A stretch of DNA of 64,000 nucleotides. It comes from Microbacterium sp. CFH 31415. Lineage in GTDB: Bacteria > Actinomycetota > Actinomycetes > Actinomycetales > Microbacteriaceae. The notes under the pieces are model-generated. The model saw only the letters and a program-made list of their open reading frames with translations, was not told the DNA's origin and searched no databases. The stretch is from contig NZ_JAKYXC010000003.1 in assembly GCF_022538185.1 (NCBI RefSeq), positions 62,001-126,000 of the forward strand, read 5' to 3'. Position numbers and translations under genes: made by a program. The first letter of the stretch is position 1. Every line of letters starts with the position of its first letter. Shown piece by piece: positions 17,928 through 26,153 of the stretch.

Positions 17928-19541
17928 ATGCCGGACCGAGGCCGTGCCGCGGGATTCATGGCGCTGAGCGCGCTCGCCGGTGTCGTGAGCGCGGGCGTGT
18001 TCCTCGCCGTCGCCGAAGTCGTGGCCCTCCTGGTCGCACGCGAGAGCAGCCCGATCCTGGCGGTCGGCTCCTTCGTGATCGACGTGGTGCCGCAGCCGCT
18101 CAAGGAGCTCGCCATCTCGACGTTCGGCGCGTACGACAAGATCGCGCTCCTCGTCGGGCTGGGGATCGCCGTCGTCATCGCCTCCGCTGTCGCCGGTGTG
18201 CTGCAGTTCCTCCGCCCGCCCCTCGGCGTGGTCGCGCTCGGCCTCGCGGCGGCACTGTCGACCGCTGCCATCGTCACGCGGCAGGGAGCGTCCGCCTGGG
18301 CCTGGCTGCCGCCGCTGGTCGGCGCGGGGGCCGGAGCTGCCCTGCTGGTGCTCGCCGTGGGACGCCTGCGTCGCTGGGCGGACGTGGAGGCGTGGACGGC
18401 GGCGCAGGGGTGGCTCGGCTCGACCGAAGACGTGGAGTCGGAGCGCGAGGCCACGGCGACCCGCTCTCCGCGGCTCGACCGCCGGCGCTTCTTCCAGATC
18501 GTCGGTGTGGCCGGAGCCGGCGCGCTGGTCGCCGGGGTCGCGGCACGCGCGACGAACGTCGCCGTCACGTCCATCGCGTCCGTGCGCAGGGCGCTGCGAC
18601 TGCCCGAGCCTCGGACGAGGGTGACCGTGCCCGACGGTGCGGAGTTCGATATTCCCGGCCTCTCGCCTCTCTACACGCCGAACGCCGACTTCTACCGCGT
18701 CGACACCGCGCTGACGGTTCCCGCGATCGATCCTGCGACGTGGCGCCTGCGGGTGGGCGGTCGCGTGGACGAGCCCGTCGAGCTGAGCTTCGACGACCTC
18801 GTCGCCATGGGCCTCGACGAGTACTCGATCACGCTGACGTGCGTCTCGAACGAGGTCGGCGGCGACCTGCTCGGGACGGCGAAATGGCTCGGGGTGCCGG
18901 TGCGGGACGTGCTGGCGCTCGCCGGTCCGCGCGCCGGGGCCGACATGGTGCTGTCGCGCAGCGTCGACGGGTTCACGGCGAGCACCCCGCTCGAGGCGCT
19001 GACCGACGAGGGTCGCGACGCGATCCTCGCGGTCGGGATGAACGGCGAGGCGCTGCCGCTCGAGCATGGCTTCCCGGTGCGCATGGTGGTGCCGGGGCTC
19101 TACGGCTACGTGTCGGCGACGAAGTGGCTGACCGAGCTGAAGGTCACGACCTTCGCCGCGGACGAGGCCTACTGGACGCCGCGCGGCTACAGCGCCCGGG
19201 CGCCGATCAAGTTCTCGTCGCGCCTCGACACTCCGCGCACCGGGCAACCCGTGGCCGCCGGCACCGTGGTGCTCGCGGGTGTCGCCTGGGCGCAGACCGT
19301 GGGCATCGACAGCGTCGAGGTCAGGATCGACGACGGCGACTGGCAGCAGGCGACGCTTTCATCGGCCGTCAACGACGACACCTGGGTGCAGTGGTTCCTC
19401 GAGTGGGACGCCGCGCCCGGCAACCACGACGTCGTGGTCCGCGCCGTCGATCGTGCCGGGCAGCTGCAGATCGAGGAACGTGCCGCCATCGCACCCGACG
19501 GGTCGTCCGGCTGGCAGCGCACCCTCGTGCGCGTCGAGTAG
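17928..19541 (+). CDS. membrane-fused sulfite-oxidase-family molybdopterin oxidoreductase
   Basis: 537 residues. The N-terminal ~160 form four or so membrane helices. After a short linker, RRRFFQIVGVAGAGALVAGVA (from 185; twin-Arg-like) resembles a Tat signal placed inside the protein. The rest is a sulfite oxidase-type Moco domain with the ligand Cys305 in LTCVSNEVGG, followed by the Mo-co dimerisation (Ig-like) domain. The catalytic part should face the outside and oxidise or reduce a small oxyanion or sulfoxide; the electron partner is unknown. ATG 17928 has GGGAGGAG 5 nt upstream. This fusion is widespread in actinobacteria. Confidence 0.88.
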   Translation: MPDRGRAAGFMALSALAGVVSAGVFLAVAEVVALLVARESSPILAVGSFVIDVVPQPLKELAISTFGAYDKIALLVGLGIAVVIASAVAGVLQFLRPPLGVVALGLAAALSTAAIVTRQGASAWAWLPPLVGAGAGAALLVLAVGRLRRWADVEAWTAAQGWLGSTEDVESEREATATRSPRLDRRRFFQIVGVAGAGALVAGVAARATNVAVTSIASVRRALRLPEPRTRVTVPDGAEFDIPGLSPLYTPNADFYRVDTALTVPAIDPATWRLRVGGRVDEPVELSFDDLVAMGLDEYSITLTCVSNEVGGDLLGTAKWLGVPVRDVLALAGPRAGADMVLSRSVDGFTASTPLEALTDEGRDAILAVGMNGEALPLEHGFPVRMVVPGLYGYVSATKWLTELKVTTFAADEAYWTPRGYSARAPIKFSSRLDTPRTGQPVAAGTVVLAGVAWAQTVGIDSVEVRIDDGDWQQATLSSAVNDDTWVQWFLEWDAAPGNHDVVVRAVDRAGQLQIEERAAIAPDGSSGWQRTLVRVE

Positions 19542-19569
19542 CGAAGCGGATGCCGCCACCCGGCGTGTG

Positions 19570-20052
19570 TCAGGCGGAGAAGCCGTCGAGCAGGCGAAGC
19601 ATCAGCAGGCTGAGCAGCAGCGACGACGCGACGAGGGCGACGATCGCGAGGATCTTGCCTGTCTGGCGCTGGATCGCGATGACGAGCGCCGCGATCGCCA
19701 CCACGAACGCCACCGTCACGAGGAGTCTGGTGGCGACCGCGAGCACGGCGACCGCCGACGGGTCGAGGCTGCCGGTGAGCCAGTAGCCGGCCGCCAGTGC
19801 GAGCGCGGTCATCACGACCAACAGCACGGCGGCGGTGGAGGTGCCGTTCCGCGGCGACGAAGGATGGCCCGAGAAGGTCACCGCCGACCCCGGTACGCGC
19901 GCGTACGCCGTCGGGGTGCGGACGACGATGGGATCGAGCGGCTTCGCCAGGTCTGTCCATCGCACGCCGTCCCACCAGCGGGTGCGTCCCGTCTCGATGT
20001 CGTACAGCCAGCCAGGCGGCGGAACCTGCTCGCCGAAATCGCGGTCGCTCAT
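19570..20052 (-). CDS. DUF2510 membrane protein
   Basis: 160 residues. A DUF2510 motif (PPPGWLYD, then RWWDGVRWTD, about 10-33) precedes a disordered linker and three hydrophobic segments. DUF2510 is a short Trp-rich module found in actinobacterial membrane proteins; its function is unknown. GGGGAG lies 5 nt before the ATG giving MSDRDFG. The preceding 48 bp hold two in-frame copies of a start-plus-ribosome-site cassette, so two longer N-termini are possible. Confidence 0.75.
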   Translation of the reverse strand: MSDRDFGEQVPPPGWLYDIETGRTRWWDGVRWTDLAKPLDPIVVRTPTAYARVPGSAVTFSGHPSSPRNGTSTAAVLLVVMTALALAAGYWLTGSLDPSAVAVLAVATRLLVTVAFVVAIAALVIAIQRQTGKILAIVALVASSLLLSLLMLRLLDGFSA

Positions 20053-20100
20053 CGTCTCCCCAGTACGAATGATCATGATCTCCCCAGTGCGAATGATCAT
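20053..20100 (-). repeat. tandem duplication of a start/ribosome-site cassette
   Basis: Two 24-bp copies (20053-20076 and 20077-20100) differ at three positions. Each reads, on the minus strand, ATGATCATTCG(C/T)ACTGGGGAG plus three bases, so each brings an ATG and a GGGGAG site in frame with the DUF2510 gene. Confidence 0.85.
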
Positions 20101-20186
20101 GGCGGTTCCCCAACCGCTCTGAACGGGAGACTAGCGGATGCAGTCGACGCGGCACCACCCGAGATCCCGACGCCGCGGCGCGGCGT

Positions 20187-21266
20187 TCACCATCCGCTCC
20201 GGGTGGGCGTGTGGCCCTTCCTCGCGTGGTCGGGCATCTCCATCTCGGCGCGCACGCCGAGCAGTCGCAGCGGGCGACCAGGCTCGATGCGCTCGACCAG
20301 CGCGAGCACCTCGGCCACCACGGTCCCACGGTCGAACGTCGCCGGGATCTTGTGCACGAACGTCTTGGTGAGGAACGGCGCGTAGCGCACCTTCAAGCCC
20401 ACACCCACGACGGGGCGGCCCTCGGCGACGACGTCCTCGAGCACCTGGGCCGCCAGTTCGCGGGCGGCGTTCTCGATCTCGGCGGGCTCGACGATGTTCT
20501 GCTGGAACGTGGTCTCGCGGCCATGGCCGCGCGCCACCCACGGCGAGTCGTCGACCACGGCGGAGCCGTCACCGCGTCCGAGCTGCCGGTACCACGGCCC
20601 CATCTTGGGGCCGAACTCCGCCGCGAGCACGGATTCATCGGCGCGTGCGAGGTCGTCGACCGTGACGATCCCGTGCGCCGCGAGCCGCCGGGATATCTTG
20701 CTGCCGACGCCCCAGAGCTCGATCGTGGGGCGCTGGCCCATCACCTCGAGCCAGTTGTCGGCGGTGAGGCGGAAGGTCCCACGTGGCTTGCCGAAGTCGG
20801 TGGCGTTCTTGGCGCGGACGAGGGTGTCGCCGATGCCGACGCTGCAGTGCAGTGACGTGCGCGCGAGCACGGCGCGCTGGACGTCCTGCGCGTACGCCTC
20901 GGGGTCGTCGCTCGTGATGCCGACGAAGGCTTCGTCCCAGCCGAGCACCTGCACGACGGCGCCGGGCCGCTCGCGCAGGGTGGCCATGACCTCGTCGGAT
21001 GCCGCGGTGTAGGCGGGCGCGTCGACGGGAAGGATGATCGCGTCGGGGATCTTGCGGGCGGCGATGCGCAGCGGCATGCCGGAGCCCACTCCGAACTCAC
21101 GCGCCTCATAGGACGCAGTGGAGACCACGGCGCGCTCGGAGGGATCGCCTCGGCCGCCGACGATGACCGGCTTGCCGGCGAGCTCGGGTCGCCGCAGCAC
21201 CTCGACCGCAGCGATGAACTGGTCGAGGTCGACGTGCAGCACCCACGGGCGGGGCGGGTCGCTCAT
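20187..21266 (-). CDS. dinB: Y-family DNA polymerase IV, DinB2-like
   Basis: 359 residues with the Y-family palm, fingers, thumb and little finger. Catalytic acids are Asp13 (HVDLDQF) and Asp111-Glu112 (GWDEAF); YEAREFGVGSGMP is the finger motif and WGVGSKISRRL the HhH thumb. The family steric-gate position, normally Phe or Tyr, is Ile18 here. Mycobacterial DinB2 with Leu at this site is known to insert ribonucleotides. It is likely a translesion polymerase with relaxed sugar choice. The start giving MSDPPRPWVLHVD was selected; upstream frame looks non-coding. No imuB or dnaE2 is nearby. Confidence 0.9.
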   Translation of the reverse strand: MSDPPRPWVLHVDLDQFIAAVEVLRRPELAGKPVIVGGRGDPSERAVVSTASYEAREFGVGSGMPLRIAARKIPDAIILPVDAPAYTAASDEVMATLRERPGAVVQVLGWDEAFVGITSDDPEAYAQDVQRAVLARTSLHCSVGIGDTLVRAKNATDFGKPRGTFRLTADNWLEVMGQRPTIELWGVGSKISRRLAAHGIVTVDDLARADESVLAAEFGPKMGPWYRQLGRGDGSAVVDDSPWVARGHGRETTFQQNIVEPAEIENAARELAAQVLEDVVAEGRPVVGVGLKVRYAPFLTKTFVHKIPATFDRGTVVAEVLALVERIEPGRPLRLLGVRAEMEMPDHARKGHTPTRSGW

Positions 21267-21333
21267 GCGCTCCAGTGTGGCGCGCACGTGCGACGTTCGG
21301 CGAGCCCTGATGTCGGTCGGGGCCGCCTGGCCG

Positions 21334-21360
21334 GCCGGGACGCGTTTCGCGCGCCCCGGC
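21334..21360 (-). terminator. terminator of the cold-shock gene
   Basis: An 11-bp stem with one mismatch (GCCGGGACGCG against CGCGCCCCGGC) and 5-nt loop just past the cold-shock stop. Confidence 0.55.
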
Positions 21361-21372
21361 GGACCGGTGGGA

Positions 21373-21576
21373 TCAGAGCGGGCGGATGTTGGCGGCCTGC
21401 ATGCCCTTAGGGCCGCGCTCCGCCTCGAACTCGACCTTCTGGTCTTCGCGGAGCTCCTTGTAGCCCTCGCCGGCGATCGCGCTGAAGTGCGCGAACAGGT
21501 CGGCGCCGCCGTCATCGGGAGCGATGAAGCCGAAGCCCTTTTCGGAGTTGAACCATTTCACGGTGCCAGTGGCCAT
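21373..21576 (-). CDS. cold-shock domain protein
   Basis: 67 residues, exactly one cold-shock domain. RNP1 is KGFGFI near 15 and RNP2 is DLFAHFSAI near 28. It binds single-stranded RNA/DNA and melts secondary structure, acting as an RNA chaperone. AAGGAAAG lies 7 nt before the ATG. About 380 bp without a gene separate it from padR, enough for the long leader typical of csp mRNAs, though no leader motif can be proved. Confidence 0.95.
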   Translation of the reverse strand: MATGTVKWFNSEKGFGFIAPDDGGADLFAHFSAIAGEGYKELREDQKVEFEAERGPKGMQAANIRPL

Positions 21577-21962
21577 CGTGTCTTTCCTTCTATTCTGCGG
21601 GCCGCCAGAGGCGACCGGTGTGCCGCGCCAACGTGTTCGGTGCGGACGTCTGGGTGGTGGGTCGCTCCCGACCGAAGCGGGGAGCAAGTGATGAGGCGAG
21701 CGCTGGGTGCTCGCGAACGGGGAGGCCATCGGACGACGAGGTCGGTCCGGGCGTCAGGCTGTTGCTGCTGCGCAGTGAGGCAGAGTGGAAAACGACGCAT
21801 GACCCGAGTGGGCGTCTCACCCTAGCACGGCAGATCTCCCCGAACCTGACGGTCGCCCCTCGTGTGTCGGTCGAATCAGCGCCAAGGGTGGCTTCATCGC
21901 GTTCAGCGATATATCGTTGACTATCGCCGGTATGTCGGTGATGCCATTCCAAGGAGGTCGTC
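21577..21962. other. 386-bp intergenic region between divergent csp and padR
   Basis: No credible gene. It should hold the promoter and 5' leader of the cold-shock gene on one side and the padR promoter with its palindromic operator on the other. The middle part shows no repeat or hairpin that I could support. Confidence 0.6.
21907..21916. promoter_or_regulatory. PadR operator-like palindrome
   Basis: CGATATATCG is a perfect 10-bp palindrome 46 bp upstream of padR, followed by TTGACT (21917-21922) as a possible -35. ATAT-rich palindromes of this kind are common operators of PadR repressors, so autoregulation is likely. Confidence 0.5.
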
Positions 21963-22532
21963 ATGAGCGATTCGTTCACGGGAGATTGGTTCGGTCCGCG
22001 CGACCGCGGCCAGGGCGGATCCCGCCCGGGCGGTGGCCTGTTCGATGCGATGGACCAGCTGCGTGAGATGTTCGAGCAGCGCGTCGGTCCGCGCATGGGG
22101 CGCGGCGATGTCCGCACGGCGGTGCTCGCCGTGCTCGCCGAGCGCCCGATGCACGGTTACCAGATCATCTACGAGATCGAGGAGCGCAGCGGCGGCACCT
22201 GGAAGCCCAGTCCGGGCTCGGTGTACCCGACGCTGCAGCTGCTCGCCGACGAGGGGCTCATCACCGCCGAGGAGGCGAACGGCAAGAAGACGTACTCGCT
22301 GACGGAGGCCGGCCGCGCCGAGGCCGCCGCGGCCGAGGGCACGTCACCGCCGTGGGAGAGTTCGAGCAGGCGGGATGCCGCGCGCGCGACGGTGCTGCCC
22401 AAGGCCGGGGCGAAGCTCGCGCAGGCCGCAGCCCAGGTGGCGACGAGCGGATCGCCCGAGCAGGTGCAGCAGGCCGTCGAGGTGCTCGACGAGGCCCGGC
22501 GTAAGCTCTACTCCATCCTCGCCCAGGACTGA
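21963..22532 (+). CDS. PadR-family transcriptional regulator
   Basis: 189 residues. A Gly/Arg-rich N-terminal extension (~40 residues) precedes the PadR winged helix: VRTAVLAVLAERPMHGYQII, then PSPGSVYPTLQLLADEGLI and KKTYSLTEAG. The C-terminal ~70 residues are an Ala-rich helical tail for dimerisation. An ideal AAGGAGGT precedes the ATG. It sits upstream of a UbiB-like kinase in the same direction, 52 bp away. Target genes probably include itself, through the upstream palindrome. Confidence 0.9.
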   Translation: MSDSFTGDWFGPRDRGQGGSRPGGGLFDAMDQLREMFEQRVGPRMGRGDVRTAVLAVLAERPMHGYQIIYEIEERSGGTWKPSPGSVYPTLQLLADEGLITAEEANGKKTYSLTEAGRAEAAAAEGTSPPWESSSRRDAARATVLPKAGAKLAQAAAQVATSGSPEQVQQAVEVLDEARRKLYSILAQD

Positions 22533-22584
22533 CCGGATGCCGACCGACCGTCGGCCCGGATCGATCCCGATTCAGGGAGCCCCG

Positions 22585-24258
22585 ATGGCCGACGCCGGCA
22601 GTTCGCGCGCCCGCTACCGGCGCATCCTGCGCTTCGCCGCCCGCTACATGGTGCAGGCCTGGTGGTTCGAGCTCTTCCTGCCCCGGATCGGCCTCTCGCG
22701 CCTCGCCGCCCGCGGCCGAGCTGCCCGGCTGCAGCGGCTCGCCCGTCGCTTCCACGCCCTCGCGGTGTCGCTCGGCGGTCTCATGATCAAGGTCGGCCAG
22801 TTCATGTCGTCGCGCCTCGATGTGCTGCCCCCGGAGATCACGAAAGAGCTCGAGGGGCTGCAGGACGAGGTGCCGCCCGTCGAATTCGCCGCGATCCGCG
22901 CCCTCGCCGAGGCGGAGTTGGGTGCTCCGCTCGAGTCCGTGTTCGCGTCGGTCGATCCGGTGCCGGTGGCCGCGGCATCCCTGGGTCAAGCGCACCGCGG
23001 GCGGCTGTCGCCGGCCGATGCGGCCGACGCGGGGTTCGCCGACGTCGTGGTCAAGGTGCAGCGGCCGGGCATCGAGAAGATCGTCGACGTCGATCTGGCG
23101 GCACTGCGGCGGGTCGCGGGCTGGCTGGACCGTGTGACGGTGGTCGCCGCCCACGTCGATCTGCCGGTGCTCATCGAGGAGTTCGCGGCGACGAGCCTGG
23201 AGGAGATCGACTACTTCCACGAGTCGCGCAACGCCGCCCGGTTCGCCGAGAACTTCGCCGACGACCCGCGCGTCCGCGTCCCGGAGGTCGCGTGGGAGCG
23301 AACCACACGGCGAGTGCTGACGCTCGAAGACGTCACGGCCGTGAAGATCATCGACCTCGACGGCCTTCGCGCGGCCGGCATCGATCCCGCCGAGGTCGCG
23401 TCCGAGTTCGCGACCGTCATGTTCGACCAGCTCTTCCGCGACGGCTACTTCCATGCCGATCCTCACCCGGGCAACCTCTTCGTCACCCCGACGCCCGGCG
23501 GTCAGCGGCCGTGGCGGCTCACCTTCGTCGACTTCGGCATGATGGGCGAGGTGCCCGACCGGCTGAGGCGCGACCTGCAGGCTGTGATGATCGCCGTGGC
23601 GTCGCGCAACGGCAAGCAGCTGATCGACAGCATCCGCGATGTCGGCGTGCTGCTGCCGTCCGCCGACACGGCTGAACTCGAGCGGGCGATGACGGCGTTG
23701 TTCGCCCGCTTCGGCGGAATGGGCTTCGCCGAGCTGCAGAAGGTGGATCCGCGCGAGTTCCAGGCCTTCGCCACGGAGTTCGGCGACGTCATCCGCTCGC
23801 TCCCGTTCCAGCTCCCCGAGAACTTCCTGCTGATCGTGCGCGCCGTATCGCTCACCTCGGGGGTGTGCAGCTCGCTCGAACCGGACTTCAACATGTGGGA
23901 TGCCGTCGAGCCTTACGCCGCGCAGCTGGTGCGCGACGAGCGCGGAAACGTGGTGCAGGGCTTCGCGCGCGAGGCGGTCACCGTAGCGGGCATCGCCGCA
24001 CGGCTTCCGCGCCGGCTGGACGACGTCGTGACACGACTGGAGGAGGGGCGGCTGACGGCGGAGTCGCCGAAGGCGGAGCTGCGGATGCGCGCCCTGGAGC
24101 GCGTGGTGCGCCGCGCGGTGTCCGCCGTGCTCTTCGCCGGTCTCTTCATCGGCGGCGCAGTCCTGCGGCCCGACGAGCCGGTCGCGGGCACGACGCTGAT
24201 GGTCGTCTCGGTGCTGCCGCTGCTGCATGCGGTGTTCTCGGGCTTCGGGCGGCGCTAG
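22585..24258 (+). CDS. ABC1/UbiB-family atypical kinase
   Basis: 557 residues. UbiB-family motifs appear in order: KVGQFMSSR near 69 (KxGQ), AAASLGQAHRG (Ala-rich loop) near 132, VVKVQRPG, HADPHPGNLF near 291 and VDFGMMG. Two hydrophobic segments close the C-terminus. These atypical kinases bind ATP or ADP and support isoprenoid-lipid (quinone) metabolism; actinobacterial members have no proven substrate. ATG 22585 follows AGGGAG; an ATG at 22537 has no such site. The stop shares the bases CTAG with the convergent gene. Confidence 0.88.
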   Translation: MADAGSSRARYRRILRFAARYMVQAWWFELFLPRIGLSRLAARGRAARLQRLARRFHALAVSLGGLMIKVGQFMSSRLDVLPPEITKELEGLQDEVPPVEFAAIRALAEAELGAPLESVFASVDPVPVAAASLGQAHRGRLSPADAADAGFADVVVKVQRPGIEKIVDVDLAALRRVAGWLDRVTVVAAHVDLPVLIEEFAATSLEEIDYFHESRNAARFAENFADDPRVRVPEVAWERTTRRVLTLEDVTAVKIIDLDGLRAAGIDPAEVASEFATVMFDQLFRDGYFHADPHPGNLFVTPTPGGQRPWRLTFVDFGMMGEVPDRLRRDLQAVMIAVASRNGKQLIDSIRDVGVLLPSADTAELERAMTALFARFGGMGFAELQKVDPREFQAFATEFGDVIRSLPFQLPENFLLIVRAVSLTSGVCSSLEPDFNMWDAVEPYAAQLVRDERGNVVQGFAREAVTVAGIAARLPRRLDDVVTRLEEGRLTAESPKAELRMRALERVVRRAVSAVLFAGLFIGGAVLRPDEPVAGTTLMVVSVLPLLHAVFSGFGRR

Positions 24259-24875
24259 AAGTCCGGGTCCATCGGGGCGGTGAGCAGCCCCTCGATGTCG
24301 AGCGTCAGATCGATGGTCTCGCGCAGCAGCCCGCCCGCAGTGGTCGATTGCAGGAGGCGGTAGCGGTCGAAGTCGCCCAGAGGCGCGATGGCCGCCAGCT
24401 GCCACGCCGATTCGATCGGGTCGTCGGAGAGCTCGACGTCAGGCTGCCACCGGGTGTCCCCTCGCTCCGCCGCACGCCCGAGGACGCGTCGGACGACGCG
24501 CTCCGCCTCGGTGCGAAGCGGAGCGAGATCGTCGTTCCACGTCAGCGGCGGCACCGGTGTGACATCGGCGGCGGGGTGCGGATCCTCGTCGAGCCAGCGG
24601 TCGACGGAGAACCGCTCCGCCCCGACGGCGATGAGGTGAAGGTCGTCCGCGCCGACCTGAACCTGGGCGATCCGCGCCATGGTCCCGATCGTGTTGCGCT
24701 GGTCGCCGCCGCCGGCTTCGTGGCCCCGCGCGATGAGGACCACGCCGAAGTGGGGGTCGTCCTCATCGAGCAGCCGGCCGAGCATGACGAGGTAGCGCGG
24801 CTCGAAGATGCGCAGCACCAGCGGTGTGTGCGGGAACAGCACCGAGCCGAGCGGGAACATCGGAACCGCGTCCAT
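24255..24875 (-). CDS. Lon N-terminal (LON substrate-binding) domain protein
   Basis: 206 residues, a stand-alone LON domain: PMFPLGSVLFPHTPLVLRIFEPRYL, then GVVLIARGHEAGGG and GTMARIAQVQ. There is no AAA or protease part. Such proteins are common in actinobacteria and are thought to bind peptides or act in protein quality control; the role is unproved. ATG 24875 gives MDAVPMFPLG; a TTG 12 nt upstream is possible. It ends in a stop overlapping that of the UbiB-like gene on the opposite strand. Confidence 0.85.
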   Translation of the reverse strand: MDAVPMFPLGSVLFPHTPLVLRIFEPRYLVMLGRLLDEDDPHFGVVLIARGHEAGGGDQRNTIGTMARIAQVQVGADDLHLIAVGAERFSVDRWLDEDPHPAADVTPVPPLTWNDDLAPLRTEAERVVRRVLGRAAERGDTRWQPDVELSDDPIESAWQLAAIAPLGDFDRYRLLQSTTAGGLLRETIDLTLDIEGLLTAPMDPDF

Positions 24876-24935
24876 CGCAACAGTCAACCACCGCCCGCAA
24901 GGGCAGGGACGCGGAGCGCGACCGTCGTCGTCGGC

Positions 24936-25508
24936 TCAGCGGTAGTGGTCCGAGACGGTGTTGATCCAGATCGCGAAGCGGCCGGCCGCGGCCTCCTGTC
25001 CGGCTGGGACGGTCGCCAGCCAGACCTCACCGGCGACCTGGACGACCAGGTACAGCGCGGTGGGTGCGACGGCGCGCTTCAGCAGGCGGGGCGTGATGGG
25101 GCCGAACGGGCCGAGCAGCGTGCGCGCGGTCGCGGGGGCTGCGAGAGTGCCGCGCTTGAGCAGCTCGGCGCCGGCGACGCACGCGGCGTTCGCTCCCGCG
25201 ACCGGCTGACTCGACGCGCCGAAGTGCATCCAGCGCCCGTCGACCGTGACGCCCGCCAGCGTCTCCTCCTCGCCGCTGAATCGCGCGGCATCCGTCCAGC
25301 GCGTGCCGTCCCACCAGCGCAGGCGGCCGCGGCCGTCGTCGTACCAGCCCGGGGCGGACGCGATGCTCACGGGCGGTGTCGCGTCGGTGTGCAGCTCGAT
25401 GTCGCGTTCGCCCAGATCGACGAAGTGCGCGGTCCAGCGCGTGCCGTCCCACCAGCGCTGTCTGCCCGTGCCGTCGTCGTACCAGCCCGGCTCCGCCTGC
25501 GTCGCCAT
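24936..25508 (-). CDS. protein with two DUF2510 motifs
   Basis: 190 residues. Two near-identical DUF2510 motifs occur at about 7-26 and 53-72 (PGWYDDGxGRxRWWDGTRWT). The rest, with a weak hydrophobic stretch near 150 (LYLVVQVAGEVWL), has no family I recognise. The duplicated motif suggests an internal repeat event and a binding role. A TACGCT -10 lies 6 nt from the ATG, so the mRNA is probably leaderless. Confidence 0.7.
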   Translation of the reverse strand: MATQAEPGWYDDGTGRQRWWDGTRWTAHFVDLGERDIELHTDATPPVSIASAPGWYDDGRGRLRWWDGTRWTDAARFSGEEETLAGVTVDGRWMHFGASSQPVAGANAACVAGAELLKRGTLAAPATARTLLGPFGPITPRLLKRAVAPTALYLVVQVAGEVWLATVPAGQEAAAGRFAIWINTVSDHYR

Positions 25509-25514
25509 GCGTCG

Positions 25515-25520
25515 AGCGTA
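25515..25520 (-). promoter_or_regulatory. -10 of leaderless DUF2510 gene
   Basis: TACGCT on the minus strand ends 6 nt before the ATG. Confidence 0.55.
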
Positions 25521-25575
25521 CGGCGGCGGCGGAACAGGTGCGAGGGCAGGGGACCGTGTCAGCGGCCGTCGCGGG

Positions 25576-26079
25576 TCAGACGGTCCGCCTCGCCTGCACT
25601 TCGGCGAGGTACGCGGCTGTCAGCTCGCCGAGCACCGAGCGCGCTTCGGGCTTCGGGGTGGCGCCCAGGTGCTGCACGCGCAGGTCGTCCATGAGCGCAT
25701 CCCACATCTCGCTGCCGCCGCGCTCGAGCAGCTCGGCGCGGATGGACAGCTCGCGCGACGCCGGGCGGTGACGGCGGCCCCACGAGCCGAGGGCCGCCAT
25801 GACCGGGACGAGCTGGATCGCGGGCTCGGTGAGCGAGTACACGACCTTCTGCTTGTGGGTCGGGTCGGGAGCGCGCGTCACGAGGCCGGCGTCGGAGAGC
25901 CGCTGCAGGCGGTCGGCGAGGATGTTCGAGGCGATGCCTTCTTCCGAACCGGCGAGCAGTTCGCGGAAGTGCCGACGGTTGCCGAACATCATGTCGCGCA
26001 GCACGAGCAGCGACCACTTGTCGCCGATCACCTCCACCGTGAGGTTGATCGGGCATCCGGAGCGCTGCATCTCGGCCAT
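25576..26079 (-). CDS. HxlR-family transcriptional regulator
   Basis: 167 residues: a winged-helix HxlR domain with the conserved Cys in RSGCPINLTVEVIGDKWSLLVLRDM, then HFRELL, GIASNILADRLQRL and VYSLTEPA. The C-terminal ~60 residues are helical. HxlR proteins respond to electrophiles or aldehydes, sometimes through the N-terminal Cys. It is divergent from a RibD-like reductase, and the 74-bp gap has two TTGC/GCAA-type dyads, so it probably controls that gene and itself. Confidence 0.9.
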   Translation of the reverse strand: MAEMQRSGCPINLTVEVIGDKWSLLVLRDMMFGNRRHFRELLAGSEEGIASNILADRLQRLSDAGLVTRAPDPTHKQKVVYSLTEPAIQLVPVMAALGSWGRRHRPASRELSIRAELLERGGSEMWDALMDDLRVQHLGATPKPEARSVLGELTAAYLAEVQARRTV

Positions 26080-26084
26080 ACTGC

Positions 26085-26114
26085 TTGCACTCTACAACCA
26101 GACGAGGCTAGGGT
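26085..26114 (+). promoter_or_regulatory. promoter of the RibD-like reductase gene
   Basis: TTGCAC (26085-26090) and TAGGGT (26109-26114) are 18 bp apart. TTGCACTCTACAA (26085-26097) is itself a dyad that could bind the divergent HxlR regulator. Confidence 0.45.
26089..26094 (-). promoter_or_regulatory. -10 of hxlR-type gene
   Basis: TAGAGT on the minus strand ends 9 nt before the ATG, giving almost no leader. It lies inside the TTGCACTCTACAA dyad. Confidence 0.4.
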
Positions 26115-26124
26115 GAGGCACCAG

Positions 26125-26137
26125 TTGCAAATCGCAA
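26125..26137. promoter_or_regulatory. candidate HxlR operator
   Basis: TTGCAAATCGCAA is a dyad (TTGC-N5-GCAA) between the -10 and the start of the reductase gene. Confidence 0.4.
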
Positions 26138-26153
26138 TCAGTTGGAGGTCGTC

